Assembly: GCF_902497555.1 (NCBI RefSeq)
Contig: NZ_CABVGP010000003.1
Span: 1,798,001 to 1,862,000 of the forward strand
Direction of reading: 5' to 3'
Length of the DNA stretch: 64,000 bases
Origin: Amycolatopsis camponoti
GTDB taxonomy: Bacteria; Actinomycetota; Actinomycetes; Mycobacteriales; Pseudonocardiaceae
Notes under the pieces: generated by a model
Seen by the model: the letters and a program-made list of their open reading frames with translations, nothing else
Databases searched by the model: none
Told to the model about the DNA's origin: nothing
Made by a program: the position numbers and the translations under genes
In this document: piece by piece, positions 1 to 8,246 of the stretch
How positions within the stretch are numbered: position 1 is the stretch's first letter
Layout: each line of letters starts with the position of its first letter

Positions 1-2
1 CC

Positions 3-65
3 GCGACGGCGGCGACGGCGGTCGAGTACGCGACCGACGCCACCGCCATCGAGTACGGCCTCTGA
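3..65 (+). CDS. C-terminal end of an unidentified protein (partial)
   Basis: An open frame enters from the left edge and stops at TGA 63-65. It gives 20 residues, rich in Ala and Thr, ending in EYGL. The other two forward frames stay open through this stretch, so the assignment rests only on a stop lying 3 nt before the stop of the convergent oxidoreductase. That is a normal tail-to-tail arrangement here. The fragment is too short to name. Confidence 0.35.
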   Translation, partial: ATAATAVEYATDATAIEYGL

Positions 66-68
66 CGT

Positions 69-656
69 TCAGCCGGCGGGCGCGAGGATCGCCTGCGCGT
101 CTTCGCCGGCGAACCACAGGCCGATGACGAACGCCGCCGTCGCTTCCAGCAGCGCGGCGCGGTCCAGGCCGCCACCGTCGACCGGCGCGCAGCCGACGTC
201 GCGGACCAGCGTGCGGACCGCGTCGAGGGCCGCCGGGTCGTCGCCGCAGAGGGGGACCGTGAGGGTCCTCGGCGGGTTCCGCCAGACGTCGACGTGGGCG
301 AGGTTGAACGCCTTGACCACGTGCGCGTCCGGGGCGGCGGCCGCGATCCGCGAGGCCACCGGCGTGCCGGGCGGGAGGTCGTCGGGCGTGCCGGGCTGGT
401 TGGTGCAGTCCACCAGGACCTTGCCGGTCAACGAGCCCGCCTCGGCGAGGACCTCGAAGACCGCGTCGGCGGGTAGAGCGAGCAGCAGCACTTCGGCCTG
501 CGACGCCACTTCGCGCCAGGTTCCGCTTCGCGCGCCCAACCGCTTCGCCAGCGCGTCGGGACTGCGGCCGCTCACCAGCAGCTCGTGGCCGGCGCGCGCC
601 CAGTGCGTGCCGAGCGCGTCCGCCATCCCGCCCGTGCCGAAGATCCCGATCCGCAT
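69..656 (-). CDS. F420-dependent NADP reductase-like oxidoreductase
   Basis: A 195-aa protein of the NADP oxidoreductase, coenzyme F420-dependent family. It opens with a Rossmann strand and nucleotide loop GTGGMA (residues 7-12), followed by SGRSPDAL where NADP-binding members carry the phosphate-binding Ser/Arg. The later VDCTNQP and KAFN(L)AH segments are typical of the family, and the length fits a single-domain member. I chose ATG at 656 because the longer upstream frame has no family similarity and would cross the divergent regulator. It likely transfers hydride between NADPH and F420 or a small substrate; the substrate is unknown. It is divergent from an HxlR regulator, a frequent pairing for redox-responsive control. 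Confidence 0.85.
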   Translation of the reverse strand: MRIGIFGTGGMADALGTHWARAGHELLVSGRSPDALAKRLGARSGTWREVASQAEVLLLALPADAVFEVLAEAGSLTGKVLVDCTNQPGTPDDLPPGTPVASRIAAAAPDAHVVKAFNLAHVDVWRNPPRTLTVPLCGDDPAALDAVRTLVRDVGCAPVDGGGLDRAALLEATAAFVIGLWFAGEDAQAILAPAG

Positions 657-674
657 GCGTCCTCCTTGTGCTTG

Positions 675-686
675 GCTGGTACCAGC
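675..686. promoter_or_regulatory. Perfect 12-bp palindrome between divergent reductase and HxlR genes
   Basis: GCTGGTACCAGC is its own reverse complement and lies in the 68-bp gap between the two divergent starts (656 and 725). HxlR regulators usually bind palindromes beside their own gene, so this is the best operator candidate. Two AGGAACC copies and a GGTAACC follow it before the HxlR start. Function is inferred from position. Confidence 0.5.
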
Positions 687-724
687 ACGACGGTAGGAAC
701 CCCGGCAGGAACCGAAAGGTAACC

Positions 725-1049
725 ATGGACTTTCTCGCCGACTGCCGGACGCGGCTCGCGTTCGACCTGGTCGCCAACACGTGGAACCCGGTGGTGCTCT
801 GGGCCCTGCGCCACGGCCCGCGCCGGCACGGCGAGCTGCGTCGCACCATCGGGGGGGATCAGCGCAAAGGTGCTCACGGAAACCGTGCGGCGCCTGGAAT
901 CCGACGGTCTCGTCGAGCGGCGTTCCGGTGCGTACGCGCTCACGCCGTTGGGTTCGACGTTGCTCGAGCCGATCGAGGGCTTCGGACGCTGGGCCGCGGA
1001 GCACGGCGATGCCGTCGTCGCCGCTCAAGACCGAGCACGATCAGCATGA
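725..1049 (+). pseudogene. HxlR-family transcriptional regulator, frameshifted at a G7 tract
   Basis: From ATG 725 the frame reads MDFLADCRTRLAFDLVANTW and on to HGELRRTIGG, a normal HxlR winged-helix start. Family similarity then stops at seven G's (851-857). Removing one G restores ISAKVLTETVRRLESDGLVE, the expected recognition helix and wing, and a full-length product of 107 aa ending at TGA 1047-1049. The 325-nt span is one base more than a multiple of three. Either the gene is broken or a homopolymer was miscounted. The wing, 'YALTPLG' and 'EPIEGFGRWA' segments are intact, which favours a recent or artefactual lesion. It probably regulates itself and the divergent reductase. Confidence 0.8.
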
Positions 1050-1590
1050 CCAGCGACAACGCGGGCAGCGGGTAGCCGAGCAGGATCCCGGCGACGACGT
1101 CGACCGCGGGCGCGGCGATCCCGGCGACGAACACCCAGGTCGGCGCGGTCGGCGGCTTCTCCTTAGGGGACCACGGCGTCTTCTTCCCCGGCTTCGCGAT
1201 CGACAGCCAGGCCTGGAACGACAGCGCGCTCGCCATCAGAGAGGCCCCGGCGATCTGCGGCCAGGCGACGGTGTCGGTGTGCGCGGAGTCGCGCAGCGCG
1301 GGGGAGAGCAGGAAGATTCCGGCGTAGAGCTGGATGAACGTCAGGGCGAACTTCGTCAGCACCCACCAATGCCGGAAGTAGCCCCACGCCGTGGCGCCGG
1401 CGAGCAGCAAGCCGGTGAACGCGGAGACGTTCGCCATCGGCGCGAGCAGGACGGAGTCGAGCCGGTCGGCCATCGTGGGCGCGCCCGACGCCATCAGCAC
1501 GACGAGCGCGAGGGCCTGGCTCATCCAGGCGACGGACGAAACGACGTGCAGCCAGACGACGGCTTGACGCCAGCGAGGGGAAGTCTTCAC
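940..1590 (-). CDS. Multi-pass membrane protein of unknown function
   Basis: A 216-aa protein with four or five hydrophobic segments (about residues 9-34, 48-68, 75-95, 110-128, 150-185). It is not assigned to a family with certainty. GTG at 1590 is preferred: it sits just before the first membrane segment, and the longer upstream frame is low-complexity. The last ~35 residues are Arg/Ser-rich and lie antisense to the HxlR C-terminus, overlapping it by 110 nt. This tail looks non-native. A one-base shift near 1035 would put a stop right after the last membrane segment, so the true 3' end may be nearer 1030. Confidence 0.65.
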   Translation of the reverse strand: MKTSPRWRQAVVWLHVVSSVAWMSQALALVVLMASGAPTMADRLDSVLLAPMANVSAFTGLLLAGATAWGYFRHWWVLTKFALTFIQLYAGIFLLSPALRDSAHTDTVAWPQIAGASLMASALSFQAWLSIAKPGKKTPWSPKEKPPTAPTWVFVAGIAAPAVDVVAGILLGYPLPALSLVMLIVLGLERRRRHRRAPRPSVRSPRSARATSNPTA

Positions 1591-1728
1591 GCTTCCAGGC
1601 TCGCGGAGAGGTGACGGCGGCACATCGGGCGCGACCCGGGTTTCGCCCCGGAGCCCGCGACCTCCGCTCTGCACCCACCGGAGTACGCCGCCACGGGGGC
1701 AGTACCTCCGCGGGAGTAGGGCCGGAAC

Positions 1729-1903
1729 CCGGAACTCGCGTGATCGGGCGGGCATAACGCGTGTCTGGAGGGGCATAACGCGTGATTAGAGGGGCATCAC
1801 GCGTGATTGGAGGGTCGACACGGCGGCGCGGGGGCCGGGTGGCGTGTCGGCTCCCTGATCACGCGTGTCGACCTCTGGATCACGCGTGTCGACCCTTCGA
1901 TCA
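1729..1903. repeat. REP-like repeat cluster 1 (ATCACGCGTGAT family)
   Basis: The cluster starts with CCGGAACTCGCG (1729-1740). Three direct units of the form GGGCATMACGCGTGNY-GGAG follow (about 1750-1812), then copies in inverted orientation (about 1855-1900). Each core is centred on ACGCGT and is palindromic or nearly so. The last core reaches the stop codon of the SorC gene at 1901. Apart from this the 310-bp interval 1591-1900 shows no gene. The same units recur at 31.9, 53.5 and 54.6 kb. Confidence 0.8.
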
Positions 1904-2884
1904 CTTGTGGGGTGGGTTCTTGGCGGCCAGGGCCAGGAGGGGGACGGCTGCCGCCGCGTCCGTGATCAGCGTGGTGACCATGCCGGACCGCAGGACCGCG
2001 TCCACCGCCGCTGCTTTCGGCCGGCTGTAGCCGAGCGCGATCACCTCCGGCACCGCCGTCAGCTCTTCGTGGCTGATCGCCAGCACGTGGTGGGCCAGGC
2101 CCGTCGACAACGCGTTGCCGGAAGCGTCGAACAGGCGCGCCGCGACCTCCGCCGTCGCTCCGCGGGCCGCGATGGCCGCGCGCTCGGCTTCGTCCAGTGC
2201 GTCGTACACCGTCGACTCGCCCGGCTGCCACGCGCCGATGCTGACCACCGCCTTGGTCAGGTTCCGGAACTGCCCGAACGTCTCCGCGATGCCCGGCTGG
2301 CGCCGCAGCGTCTCGGTGGTCCGCCGGTCCGGCAGCACCAGCGGCCCGAAGATCGGGTACGCGTCGCCGCCGGACACCGACGTCACGCGGCTGACCGTCT
2401 CCACCGAACGGCCGCGCATGTCCATCCCGGCCTGCACCCCGCACAGCTGGACGATCGGGCACCGCGGCAGCGCCCGGATCGCCTCGGTCATCGCGTTCAC
2501 CGACCGCGCCCACGACAGCCCGACGACGTCGCTGGGCCGGACGATCTCCTCCAGCAGCCGCGCGGCCAGCGTCCCGATCTTGGCGCGGACGACCTCTCGT
2601 GGCTCGCGCTCGGTTGAGCGTTCGAGCACGAGTGCCTGCTGCAGGCCGTAGGCCGAACGCACCTCGTCCGACAGCGCCAGGTCCACCGGCGCCGGCAGCG
2701 AGAACTCCACCCTGACCAGCCCGGAGTCCCTGGCCGTGTCGAGCATGCGCGCCACCTTGAACCGGCTGACGCCGAATTCGTCGGCGATCTCCAGCTTGGA
2801 ACGTCCCTGCACGTAGAAGCGCCGGGCGACGGTGGCGAGCAGCATCGCTTCCGAGAGCGAGGCACCCTTGCGAGAAGCGCTCAT
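1901..2884 (-). CDS. SorC/DeoR-family transcriptional regulator with sugar-binding domain
   Basis: A 327-aa protein with an N-terminal helix-turn-helix (about 25-55, KLEIADEFGVSRFKVARML) followed by a SorC-type sugar-phosphate-binding domain, recognisable from VGLSWARSVNAM and IVQLCG..G and from the later VSIGAW and GDAYPIFGPLV. The length is normal. ATG at 2884 is preferred over the longer frame because it starts just before the HTH. It is divergent from the polyol dehydrogenase/ABC operon and almost certainly controls it through the twin GCTCAT(A/C)TGAGC sites, one of which overlaps its own start. The effector is probably a phosphorylated or free polyol (inference). Confidence 0.9.
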   Translation of the reverse strand: MSASRKGASLSEAMLLATVARRFYVQGRSKLEIADEFGVSRFKVARMLDTARDSGLVRVEFSLPAPVDLALSDEVRSAYGLQQALVLERSTEREPREVVRAKIGTLAARLLEEIVRPSDVVGLSWARSVNAMTEAIRALPRCPIVQLCGVQAGMDMRGRSVETVSRVTSVSGGDAYPIFGPLVLPDRRTTETLRRQPGIAETFGQFRNLTKAVVSIGAWQPGESTVYDALDEAERAAIAARGATAEVAARLFDASGNALSTGLAHHVLAISHEELTAVPEVIALGYSRPKAAAVDAVLRSGMVTTLITDAAAAVPLLALAAKNPPHK

Positions 2885-2890
2885 CTGAGC
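2879..2890. promoter_or_regulatory. Inverted repeat GCTCATCTGAGC at the SorC start (operator candidate)
   Basis: GCTCA-TC-TGAGC overlaps the ATG of the SorC gene. The same half-sites recur 104 bp away in front of the dehydrogenase. Two matching dyads flanking one divergent promoter region are the usual layout for a local SorC regulator that represses both directions, possibly by looping. Confidence 0.65.
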
Positions 2891-2982
2891 ACTATAGCCC
2901 GAAATCTGCCCGAAAGGTTGACGTAACACCGAGGTCAGTCCTGTAATGCCTTCACATGTTCTCGACGCCATAGGTCAACGCC

Positions 2983-2994
2983 GCTCATATGAGC
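2983..2994. promoter_or_regulatory. Palindrome GCTCATATGAGC upstream of the polyol operon (operator candidate)
   Basis: This is a perfect 12-bp palindrome, 14 bp if the flanking C and G are counted (CGCTCATATGAGCG). It matches the site at 2879-2890 except for one central base. It contains an in-frame ATG at 2989, but that ATG has no ribosome-binding site, so the dyad more likely acts as DNA and translation starts at 3013. Confidence 0.65.
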
Positions 2995-3012
2995 GCGAGA
3001 AAGGGGCAAGGC

Positions 3013-4017
3013 ATGCGTGCCGCCATCGTCGACCGGCCCGGTGAGATCAGGGTCGGCGAGGTGCCCGATCCGAAACCCGGGGAACGTCAGGTCGTCGTCA
3101 AGGTCGGAGCGTGCGGGATCTGCGGGACCGACCTGCACATCGCCGACGGGCACTTCCCGCCCACGCCGTATCCCATCGTCCCCGGGCACGAGTTCGCCGG
3201 GGAGATCGTCGAGCTCGGCGCGGACGTGCCGGGCGAGTGGAAGGTCGGCGACCGCGTCGCCGTCGATCCGTCGCTGTTCTGCGGCTACTGCGGCCCGTGC
3301 CGCGCCGGCCACGGCAACCTCTGCGCGAACTGGGGTGCCACCGGCGACACCGTCAACGGCGCCTTCGCGGAGTACGTCGCCGTCCCGTCGTCCACCTGCT
3401 ACCGCATGCCCGACTCGATGACCTGGGAACAGGGCGCGCTGGTCGAGCCCGTCTCCTGCGCGGTGCACGGCGTGCGCCGCGTCGGCGTCGAAGCCGGAGA
3501 GCGCTTCCTCGTGGTCGGCGCCGGCACCATGGGCCTGATCATGCAGCAGCTGCTGCAGCGCTCCGGCGCGCAGGTCACGGTGGTCGACCGCAACGAAGCC
3601 CGCTTGCCACGGGCAAAGAGCCTCGGCGCCGTCGCCACCGCGGCCGACGTCAAGGACCTGAACGGCGAGAAGTTCGACGTCGCCGTGGACGCCACCGGCG
3701 CCGCGCCCGCCATCGAAGCCGCGTTCGACTCGATCCGGCGCGGCGGCCGGCTGCTCGTCTTCGGCGTCGCACCGGCGGAAGCCCGCGTCGCGCTGTCGCC
3801 GTTCCGCATCTACAACGACGAGATCACCATCGTCGGCTCGATGGCCGTGCTGCACAGCTTCGGCACCGCGCTCGACCTCGTCGCGTCCGGTGCGATCGAC
3901 ACCGACTCGCTGCTCACGGACCGGCTTCCGCTGGAGCAGTACCCCGAGGCGCTGGCCAAGATGCGCAGCGGCTCGGGCCTGAAGGTCCAGGTACTCCCGG
4001 GAGGTGGCCGTGCGTAA
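3013..4017 (+). CDS. Zinc-dependent alcohol (polyol) dehydrogenase
   Basis: A 334-aa medium-chain dehydrogenase/reductase. The catalytic-zinc Cys is in CGICGTD, the GHE motif is PGHEFAGE, and the structural-zinc Cys cluster CGYCGPCRAGHGNLC is intact. The nucleotide loop is GAGTMG. It should oxidise a polyol or secondary alcohol with NAD(P)+, in the manner of sorbitol or threonine dehydrogenases. Start 3013 has AAGGGGCAAG just upstream. It is the first gene of a five-gene operon and overlaps the next gene by 8 nt, which links oxidation directly to uptake of the substrate. Confidence 0.93.
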   Translation: MRAAIVDRPGEIRVGEVPDPKPGERQVVVKVGACGICGTDLHIADGHFPPTPYPIVPGHEFAGEIVELGADVPGEWKVGDRVAVDPSLFCGYCGPCRAGHGNLCANWGATGDTVNGAFAEYVAVPSSTCYRMPDSMTWEQGALVEPVSCAVHGVRRVGVEAGERFLVVGAGTMGLIMQQLLQRSGAQVTVVDRNEARLPRAKSLGAVATAADVKDLNGEKFDVAVDATGAAPAIEAAFDSIRRGGRLLVFGVAPAEARVALSPFRIYNDEITIVGSMAVLHSFGTALDLVASGAIDTDSLLTDRLPLEQYPEALAKMRSGSGLKVQVLPGGGRA

Positions 4018-5344
4018 GCTCCTCACCCTCTTCGCCGCGACGTCCTTGCTGGTCACCGGCTGTGCCGGCGCCGGCTCGGTCGGCACCGGCGGCTCGACCC
4101 TCGTCATCGCGATCGTGTCCAACCCGCAGATGAAGGACGCGATCTCCCTCGCCCCGGAGTTCGAGAAGGCGACGGGGATCAACCTCAAGTTCGTCTCGCT
4201 GCCGGAAAACCAGGCCCGCGCCAAGATCACCGCGTCGACCGCCACCGAAGGCGGCGAGTTCGACGTCGTCATGATCAGCAACTACGAGGCCCCGCAGTGG
4301 GCGGCCAACGGCTGGCTCGAGAACCTCGAACCGCACATGGCGGCCACCCCGGGCTACGACGAAGGCGACTTCATCCCCAGCATCAAGCAGTCGCTGTCGT
4401 ACCAGAACCAGATGTACGCGGTGCCGTTCTACGGCGAGTCGTCGTTCCTGGCCTACCGCAAGGACCTCTTCGACAAGGCCGGGATCACCATGCCGGCCAA
4501 GCCGACCTGGCAGCAGATCGCCGACTACGCCGCGAAGCTCGACGACAAGGCCGCCGGCGTCAGCGGTATCTGCCTGCGCGGCAAGCCCGGCTGGGGCGAG
4601 AGCCTCGCGCCGTTCACGACCGTGGCCAACACCTTCGGCGCCCAGTGGTTCGACAAGGACTGGAACGCCAAGCTGACGTCGCCGGAGTTCAAGGAAGCCG
4701 CGAACTTCTACGTCAACCTGATCCGTGACCACGGCGAGGTCGGTGCCTCCAGCGCCGGGTTCTCCGAGTGCGGTACGCGCTACACGCAGGGCAACGCGGC
4801 GATGTGGTACGACGCGACGGTCATGGCGGGCACCAACGAGGACCCGTCGAGCAGCAAGATCGTCGGCAAGTCCGGGTACGCGCCGGCGCCGGTCGTCAAG
4901 ACGCAGGCCAGCGGCTGGCTCTACACCTGGGCGCTCGGCATCCCGAAGGTCGCCAAGGACAAGGACGCGGCCTGGAAGTTCATGGCCTGGATGACCGACA
5001 AGGCGTACGTGCAGAAGGTCGGGGCGACCTACGGCTGGAACCGCGTCCCGCCAGGTGTGCGTCAGTCCACCTACGACATCCCCGACTACGCCAAGGCCGC
5101 GCAGGCCTACGCGAAGCCGACGCTCGACGGCATCGCGGACGCGAACCAGCAGAAGGCCATGGCGAACCCGGTGCCCTACCCCGGCATCCAGTTCGTCGGC
5201 ATCCCCGAGTTCCAGGACCTGGGCACCCGGGTGAGCCAGCAGCTGTCGGCGGCGATCGCCGGCCGCGAGTCGGTCGACGACGCCCTGAAGCAGTCCCAGG
5301 ACTACGCCCAGACGGTGGGCGACTCCTACAAGGCGGTGCAGTGA
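4010..5344 (+). CDS. ABC transporter substrate-binding lipoprotein (sugar/polyol)
   Basis: A 444-aa extracellular solute-binding protein of family 1. GTG 4010 is chosen because GGGAGG lies about 6 nt upstream. It gives a short basic N-terminus, a hydrophobic stretch and the lipobox LLVTGC with Cys18 as the lipidated residue. The family-typical segments FDVVMISNYEAPQWAANGWL, YAVPFYGES and AMWYDATVMAG are present. It delivers the substrate to the two permeases encoded next. It overlaps the dehydrogenase by 8 nt and the next gene by 1 nt (TGATG). Confidence 0.93.
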   Translation: MRKLLTLFAATSLLVTGCAGAGSVGTGGSTLVIAIVSNPQMKDAISLAPEFEKATGINLKFVSLPENQARAKITASTATEGGEFDVVMISNYEAPQWAANGWLENLEPHMAATPGYDEGDFIPSIKQSLSYQNQMYAVPFYGESSFLAYRKDLFDKAGITMPAKPTWQQIADYAAKLDDKAAGVSGICLRGKPGWGESLAPFTTVANTFGAQWFDKDWNAKLTSPEFKEAANFYVNLIRDHGEVGASSAGFSECGTRYTQGNAAMWYDATVMAGTNEDPSSSKIVGKSGYAPAPVVKTQASGWLYTWALGIPKVAKDKDAAWKFMAWMTDKAYVQKVGATYGWNRVPPGVRQSTYDIPDYAKAAQAYAKPTLDGIADANQQKAMANPVPYPGIQFVGIPEFQDLGTRVSQQLSAAIAGRESVDDALKQSQDYAQTVGDSYKAVQ

Positions 5345-6276
5345 TGTCCACGCTCTCCGTAGACACCCCCCAGTCCCAGACGCACGCGAAGGCCGAAGAG
5401 AAGAAAGGCCTGAGCACCGCGGCCAAGCGGCGGCTGCCGCTGCTGCCCGCGCTGATCTTCGTCATCGCGGTGACGCAGCTGCCGTTCCTGCTCACCGTGT
5501 TCTACTCGTTCCAGTCGTGGAACCTGGTCCGGCCGGGTTCGCGGCACTTCGTCGGCCTCGACAACTACATCGACGTCTTCAGCGACACGACGTTCCTGGT
5601 GGCGCTGCTCAACACGGTGGTGCTGACCGTGGTGTGCGTGCTCGTCGCGCTGCTGCTGGGCCTCGGCCTGGCGATCCTGCTCGACCGGAAGTTCTTCGGC
5701 CGCGGCGTCGTCCGGACGCTGCTGATCACGCCGTTCCTGATCCTGCCGGCGGCCGGCGCGCTGCTGTGGAAGACGACGGTGTTCGACCCGACCTACGGGC
5801 TGCTGCACTTCGTCTTCGGCACCGACGTCGACTGGCTTTCGGAGTTCCCGCTGGCCTCGGTGATGGCGCAGATCGTGTGGCAGTGGACGCCGTTCATGAT
5901 GCTGCTGATCCTCGCGGGCCTGCAGAGCCAGTCCAAGGAGGTCCTGGAAGCGGCCTCCGTGGACGGTGCCAGCCGGTGGCGGACGTTCGCGTCGATCACG
6001 CTGCCGCACCTGTCCCGGTTCCTGCAGCTGGCGACGCTGCTGGGCGCGATCTACATCGTGAACAGCTTCGACGCGATCTTCCTGATGACCCAGGGCGGGC
6101 CGGGCACGGCCAGCACCAACCTGCCGTACTACATCTACCAGCGCGCGTTCGAAGGCTTCGACGTCGGCCAGTCGTCGGCGATGGGCGTGATCGTCGTGAT
6201 CCTGACGATGATCGTCGCGACCTTCGCGCTGCGCCTGATGTTCCGGACCTTCTCGGTGGACGGAGGCATCAAGTGA
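5344..6276 (+). CDS. ABC transporter permease, MalF-type
   Basis: A 310-aa inner-membrane protein. A charged cytoplasmic N-terminus of about 35 residues is followed by six hydrophobic segments. The EAA loop that docks on the ATPase is present as EAASVDGASRWRTFASITLP. GGPGTASTNLPYYIYQRAFE near the C-terminus is characteristic of MalF/UgpA-like sugar permeases. The start codon shares one base with the preceding stop (TGATG), so the two are translationally coupled. Confidence 0.93.
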   Translation: MSTLSVDTPQSQTHAKAEEKKGLSTAAKRRLPLLPALIFVIAVTQLPFLLTVFYSFQSWNLVRPGSRHFVGLDNYIDVFSDTTFLVALLNTVVLTVVCVLVALLLGLGLAILLDRKFFGRGVVRTLLITPFLILPAAGALLWKTTVFDPTYGLLHFVFGTDVDWLSEFPLASVMAQIVWQWTPFMMLLILAGLQSQSKEVLEAASVDGASRWRTFASITLPHLSRFLQLATLLGAIYIVNSFDAIFLMTQGGPGTASTNLPYYIYQRAFEGFDVGQSSAMGVIVVILTMIVATFALRLMFRTFSVDGGIK

Positions 6277-7145
6277 CCACCCTCGACACCCGCCCGGAAG
6301 CGGCCACCACCGCCCCTCCGGCGCCCAAGCCGAAGCGCAAGACCGGTCCCGGCGTGCTCACCGCCGTCACCTGGATCATCGCGATCCTGTTCGTCTTCCC
6401 GCTGCTGTGGATGATCCTCACGGCGTTCAAGCAGGAGGCCGACGCCTACACCGACCCGCCGAAGCTGTTCTTCAGCCCGACGTTCGACCAGATCGCGAAC
6501 GTCCTGAAGGGCGGGTTCCTGCCCTACCTGTCGAACTCGGCGTTCGTGACGGTGCTTTCGACGCTGCTGGTGCTGCTGCTCGGCATCCCGGCCGCGTACG
6601 CGCTGTCGCTGGCGCCGGTGAAGAAGACGTCGAACGCGCTCGGCTTCTTCCTCTCGACGAAGATGCTGCCGATCGTGGCGGCGATCATCCCGCTGTACAT
6701 CATCTCCCAGAACACCGAGCTGCTGGACACGGTGTGGGCGCTGGTCATCCTGTACACGTCGATGAACCTGCCGCTGGCCATCTGGATGATGCGGTCGTTC
6801 TTCCTGGAAGTGCCGCACGAGATGATCGAGGCCGGGCGGATCGACGGCGCGAACCTGCCGACCCTGCTGCGCAAGATCATCATGCCGGTGGTCGCGCCCG
6901 GGATCGCGGCGACCGCGCTGATCTGCGTCATCTTCTCCTGGACCGAGTTCTTCTACGCGGTCAACCTGACGGCGGCGCGCGCCGGCACCGTGCCGGTGTT
7001 CCTCGTCGGGTTCATCACCAGTGAGGGCCTGTACTGGGCCCAGCTTTCCGCCGCCGCGCTGCTGGCCTCGCTGCCGGTGATGATCGTCGGCTGGATCGCG
7101 CAGAACCACCTCGTCCGGGGTCTGTCGATGGGAGCGGTGAAGTAG
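6273..7145 (+). CDS. ABC transporter permease, MalG-type
   Basis: A 290-aa carbohydrate permease with an N-terminal Pro/Lys-rich tail, then six membrane segments. The EAA loop reads EAGRIDGANLPTLLRKIIMPVVAPG, the expected MalG/UgpE form. GTG 6273 overlaps the previous stop by 4 nt (GTGA). It pairs with the preceding permease to form the heterodimeric channel. Confidence 0.93.
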   Translation: MTTLDTRPEAATTAPPAPKPKRKTGPGVLTAVTWIIAILFVFPLLWMILTAFKQEADAYTDPPKLFFSPTFDQIANVLKGGFLPYLSNSAFVTVLSTLLVLLLGIPAAYALSLAPVKKTSNALGFFLSTKMLPIVAAIIPLYIISQNTELLDTVWALVILYTSMNLPLAIWMMRSFFLEVPHEMIEAGRIDGANLPTLLRKIIMPVVAPGIAATALICVIFSWTEFFYAVNLTAARAGTVPVFLVGFITSEGLYWAQLSAAALLASLPVMIVGWIAQNHLVRGLSMGAVK

Positions 7146-7147
7146 CC

Positions 7148-8221
7148 ATGGCCGGAGTCAGTTACGAATCGGCGTCGCGGATCTACCCGGGCGCGCACGC
7201 GGTACGGGCCGTCGACCAGCTCGACCTCGCGGTGCCGGACGGTGAGTTCCTCGTCCTGGTCGGGCCGTCGGGCTCGGGCAAGTCGACGGCGTTGCGGATG
7301 CTCGCCGGGCTCGAGGACATCGACGAGGGCGCCATCCACATCGGCGACCGCGACGTCACGCACCTGCCGCCGAAGGACCGGGACATCGCGATGGTGTTCC
7401 AGTCCTACGCGCTGTACCCGCACATGACGGTCGCCGACAACATGGGCTTCGCGCTGAAGCTGCGTGGACTGTCCAAAGTGGACATCGACGCGAAGGTGGC
7501 CGAGGCCGCGAAGATGCTCGACCTTTCGAAGTTCCTGGACCGCAAGCCGAAGGCGTTGTCCGGCGGGCAGCGGCAGCGCGTCGCGATGGGGCGGGCGATC
7601 GTGCGCGAGCCCAGCGTGTTCCTGATGGACGAGCCACTGTCCAACTTGGACGCGAAGCTGCGCGTGGAGACCCGCGCGAACATCGCGAAGCTGCAGCAGC
7701 GCCTGGGCACGACGACCATCTACGTCACGCACGATCAGGTCGAGGCGATGACGATGGGCGACCGGGTGGCGGTCCTGAAGGACGGCGTGCTGCAGCAGTG
7801 CGCGTCGCCGCGGGAGCTGTACGAGAACCCGAAGAACTCGTTCGTGGCGGGCTTCATCGGGTCGCCGGCGATGAACCTGGCGACCCTGCCGCTGACCGAA
7901 GGCGGCGTCAAGCTGGGCGACGTCACCCTGCCGCTGCCCCGGTCGGTGCTGGCGGCCGCGGGCGATCTGCGCGAGGTCGTCTTCGGCGTGCGTCCGGAGT
8001 CGCTGGAGCTGGTGTCGGAGGGCGGCTTCGAGCTGGTGGTGGAGCTGGTCGAGGAACTGGGCGCGGACGCGTACCTGCACGGCAAGGTCGGCGACGACCG
8101 GTTCGTCGTCCGGGTCGACGGCCGCACCCCGCCCCGGATGGGCGACAACGTCCGGGTGGGCCTGCGCGGCGAAGGCGAGACCCACGCCTTCAACCCGGAG
8201 ACGACGCTGCGGCTCTCCTGA
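7148..8221 (+). CDS. ABC transporter ATP-binding protein (MsmK/UgpC type)
   Basis: A 357-aa ATPase. The Walker A motif is GPSGSGKST (39-47), the Q-loop MVFQSYALYPHMTV, the signature LSGGQRQR, the Walker B VFLMDEPLSNLDAKLR and the switch VTHDQ. A C-terminal TOBE-like regulatory domain occupies about residues 240-357 and includes VFGVRPE. Shared MsmK-type ATPases often lie outside their operons, so its inclusion here makes a complete transporter: binding protein, two permeases and motor. It is 2 nt downstream of the permease and ends the operon before a strong hairpin. Confidence 0.93.
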   Translation: MAGVSYESASRIYPGAHAVRAVDQLDLAVPDGEFLVLVGPSGSGKSTALRMLAGLEDIDEGAIHIGDRDVTHLPPKDRDIAMVFQSYALYPHMTVADNMGFALKLRGLSKVDIDAKVAEAAKMLDLSKFLDRKPKALSGGQRQRVAMGRAIVREPSVFLMDEPLSNLDAKLRVETRANIAKLQQRLGTTTIYVTHDQVEAMTMGDRVAVLKDGVLQQCASPRELYENPKNSFVAGFIGSPAMNLATLPLTEGGVKLGDVTLPLPRSVLAAAGDLREVVFGVRPESLELVSEGGFELVVELVEELGADAYLHGKVGDDRFVVRVDGRTPPRMGDNVRVGLRGEGETHAFNPETTLRLS

Positions 8222-8246
8222 AAAGGCTCTCCTGAAGAAACAGGCC

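Noticed and set aside
1729..1903. CRISPR array
   Set aside because: Units are adjacent and partly inverted, have no unique spacers of constant length, and no cas gene is present.
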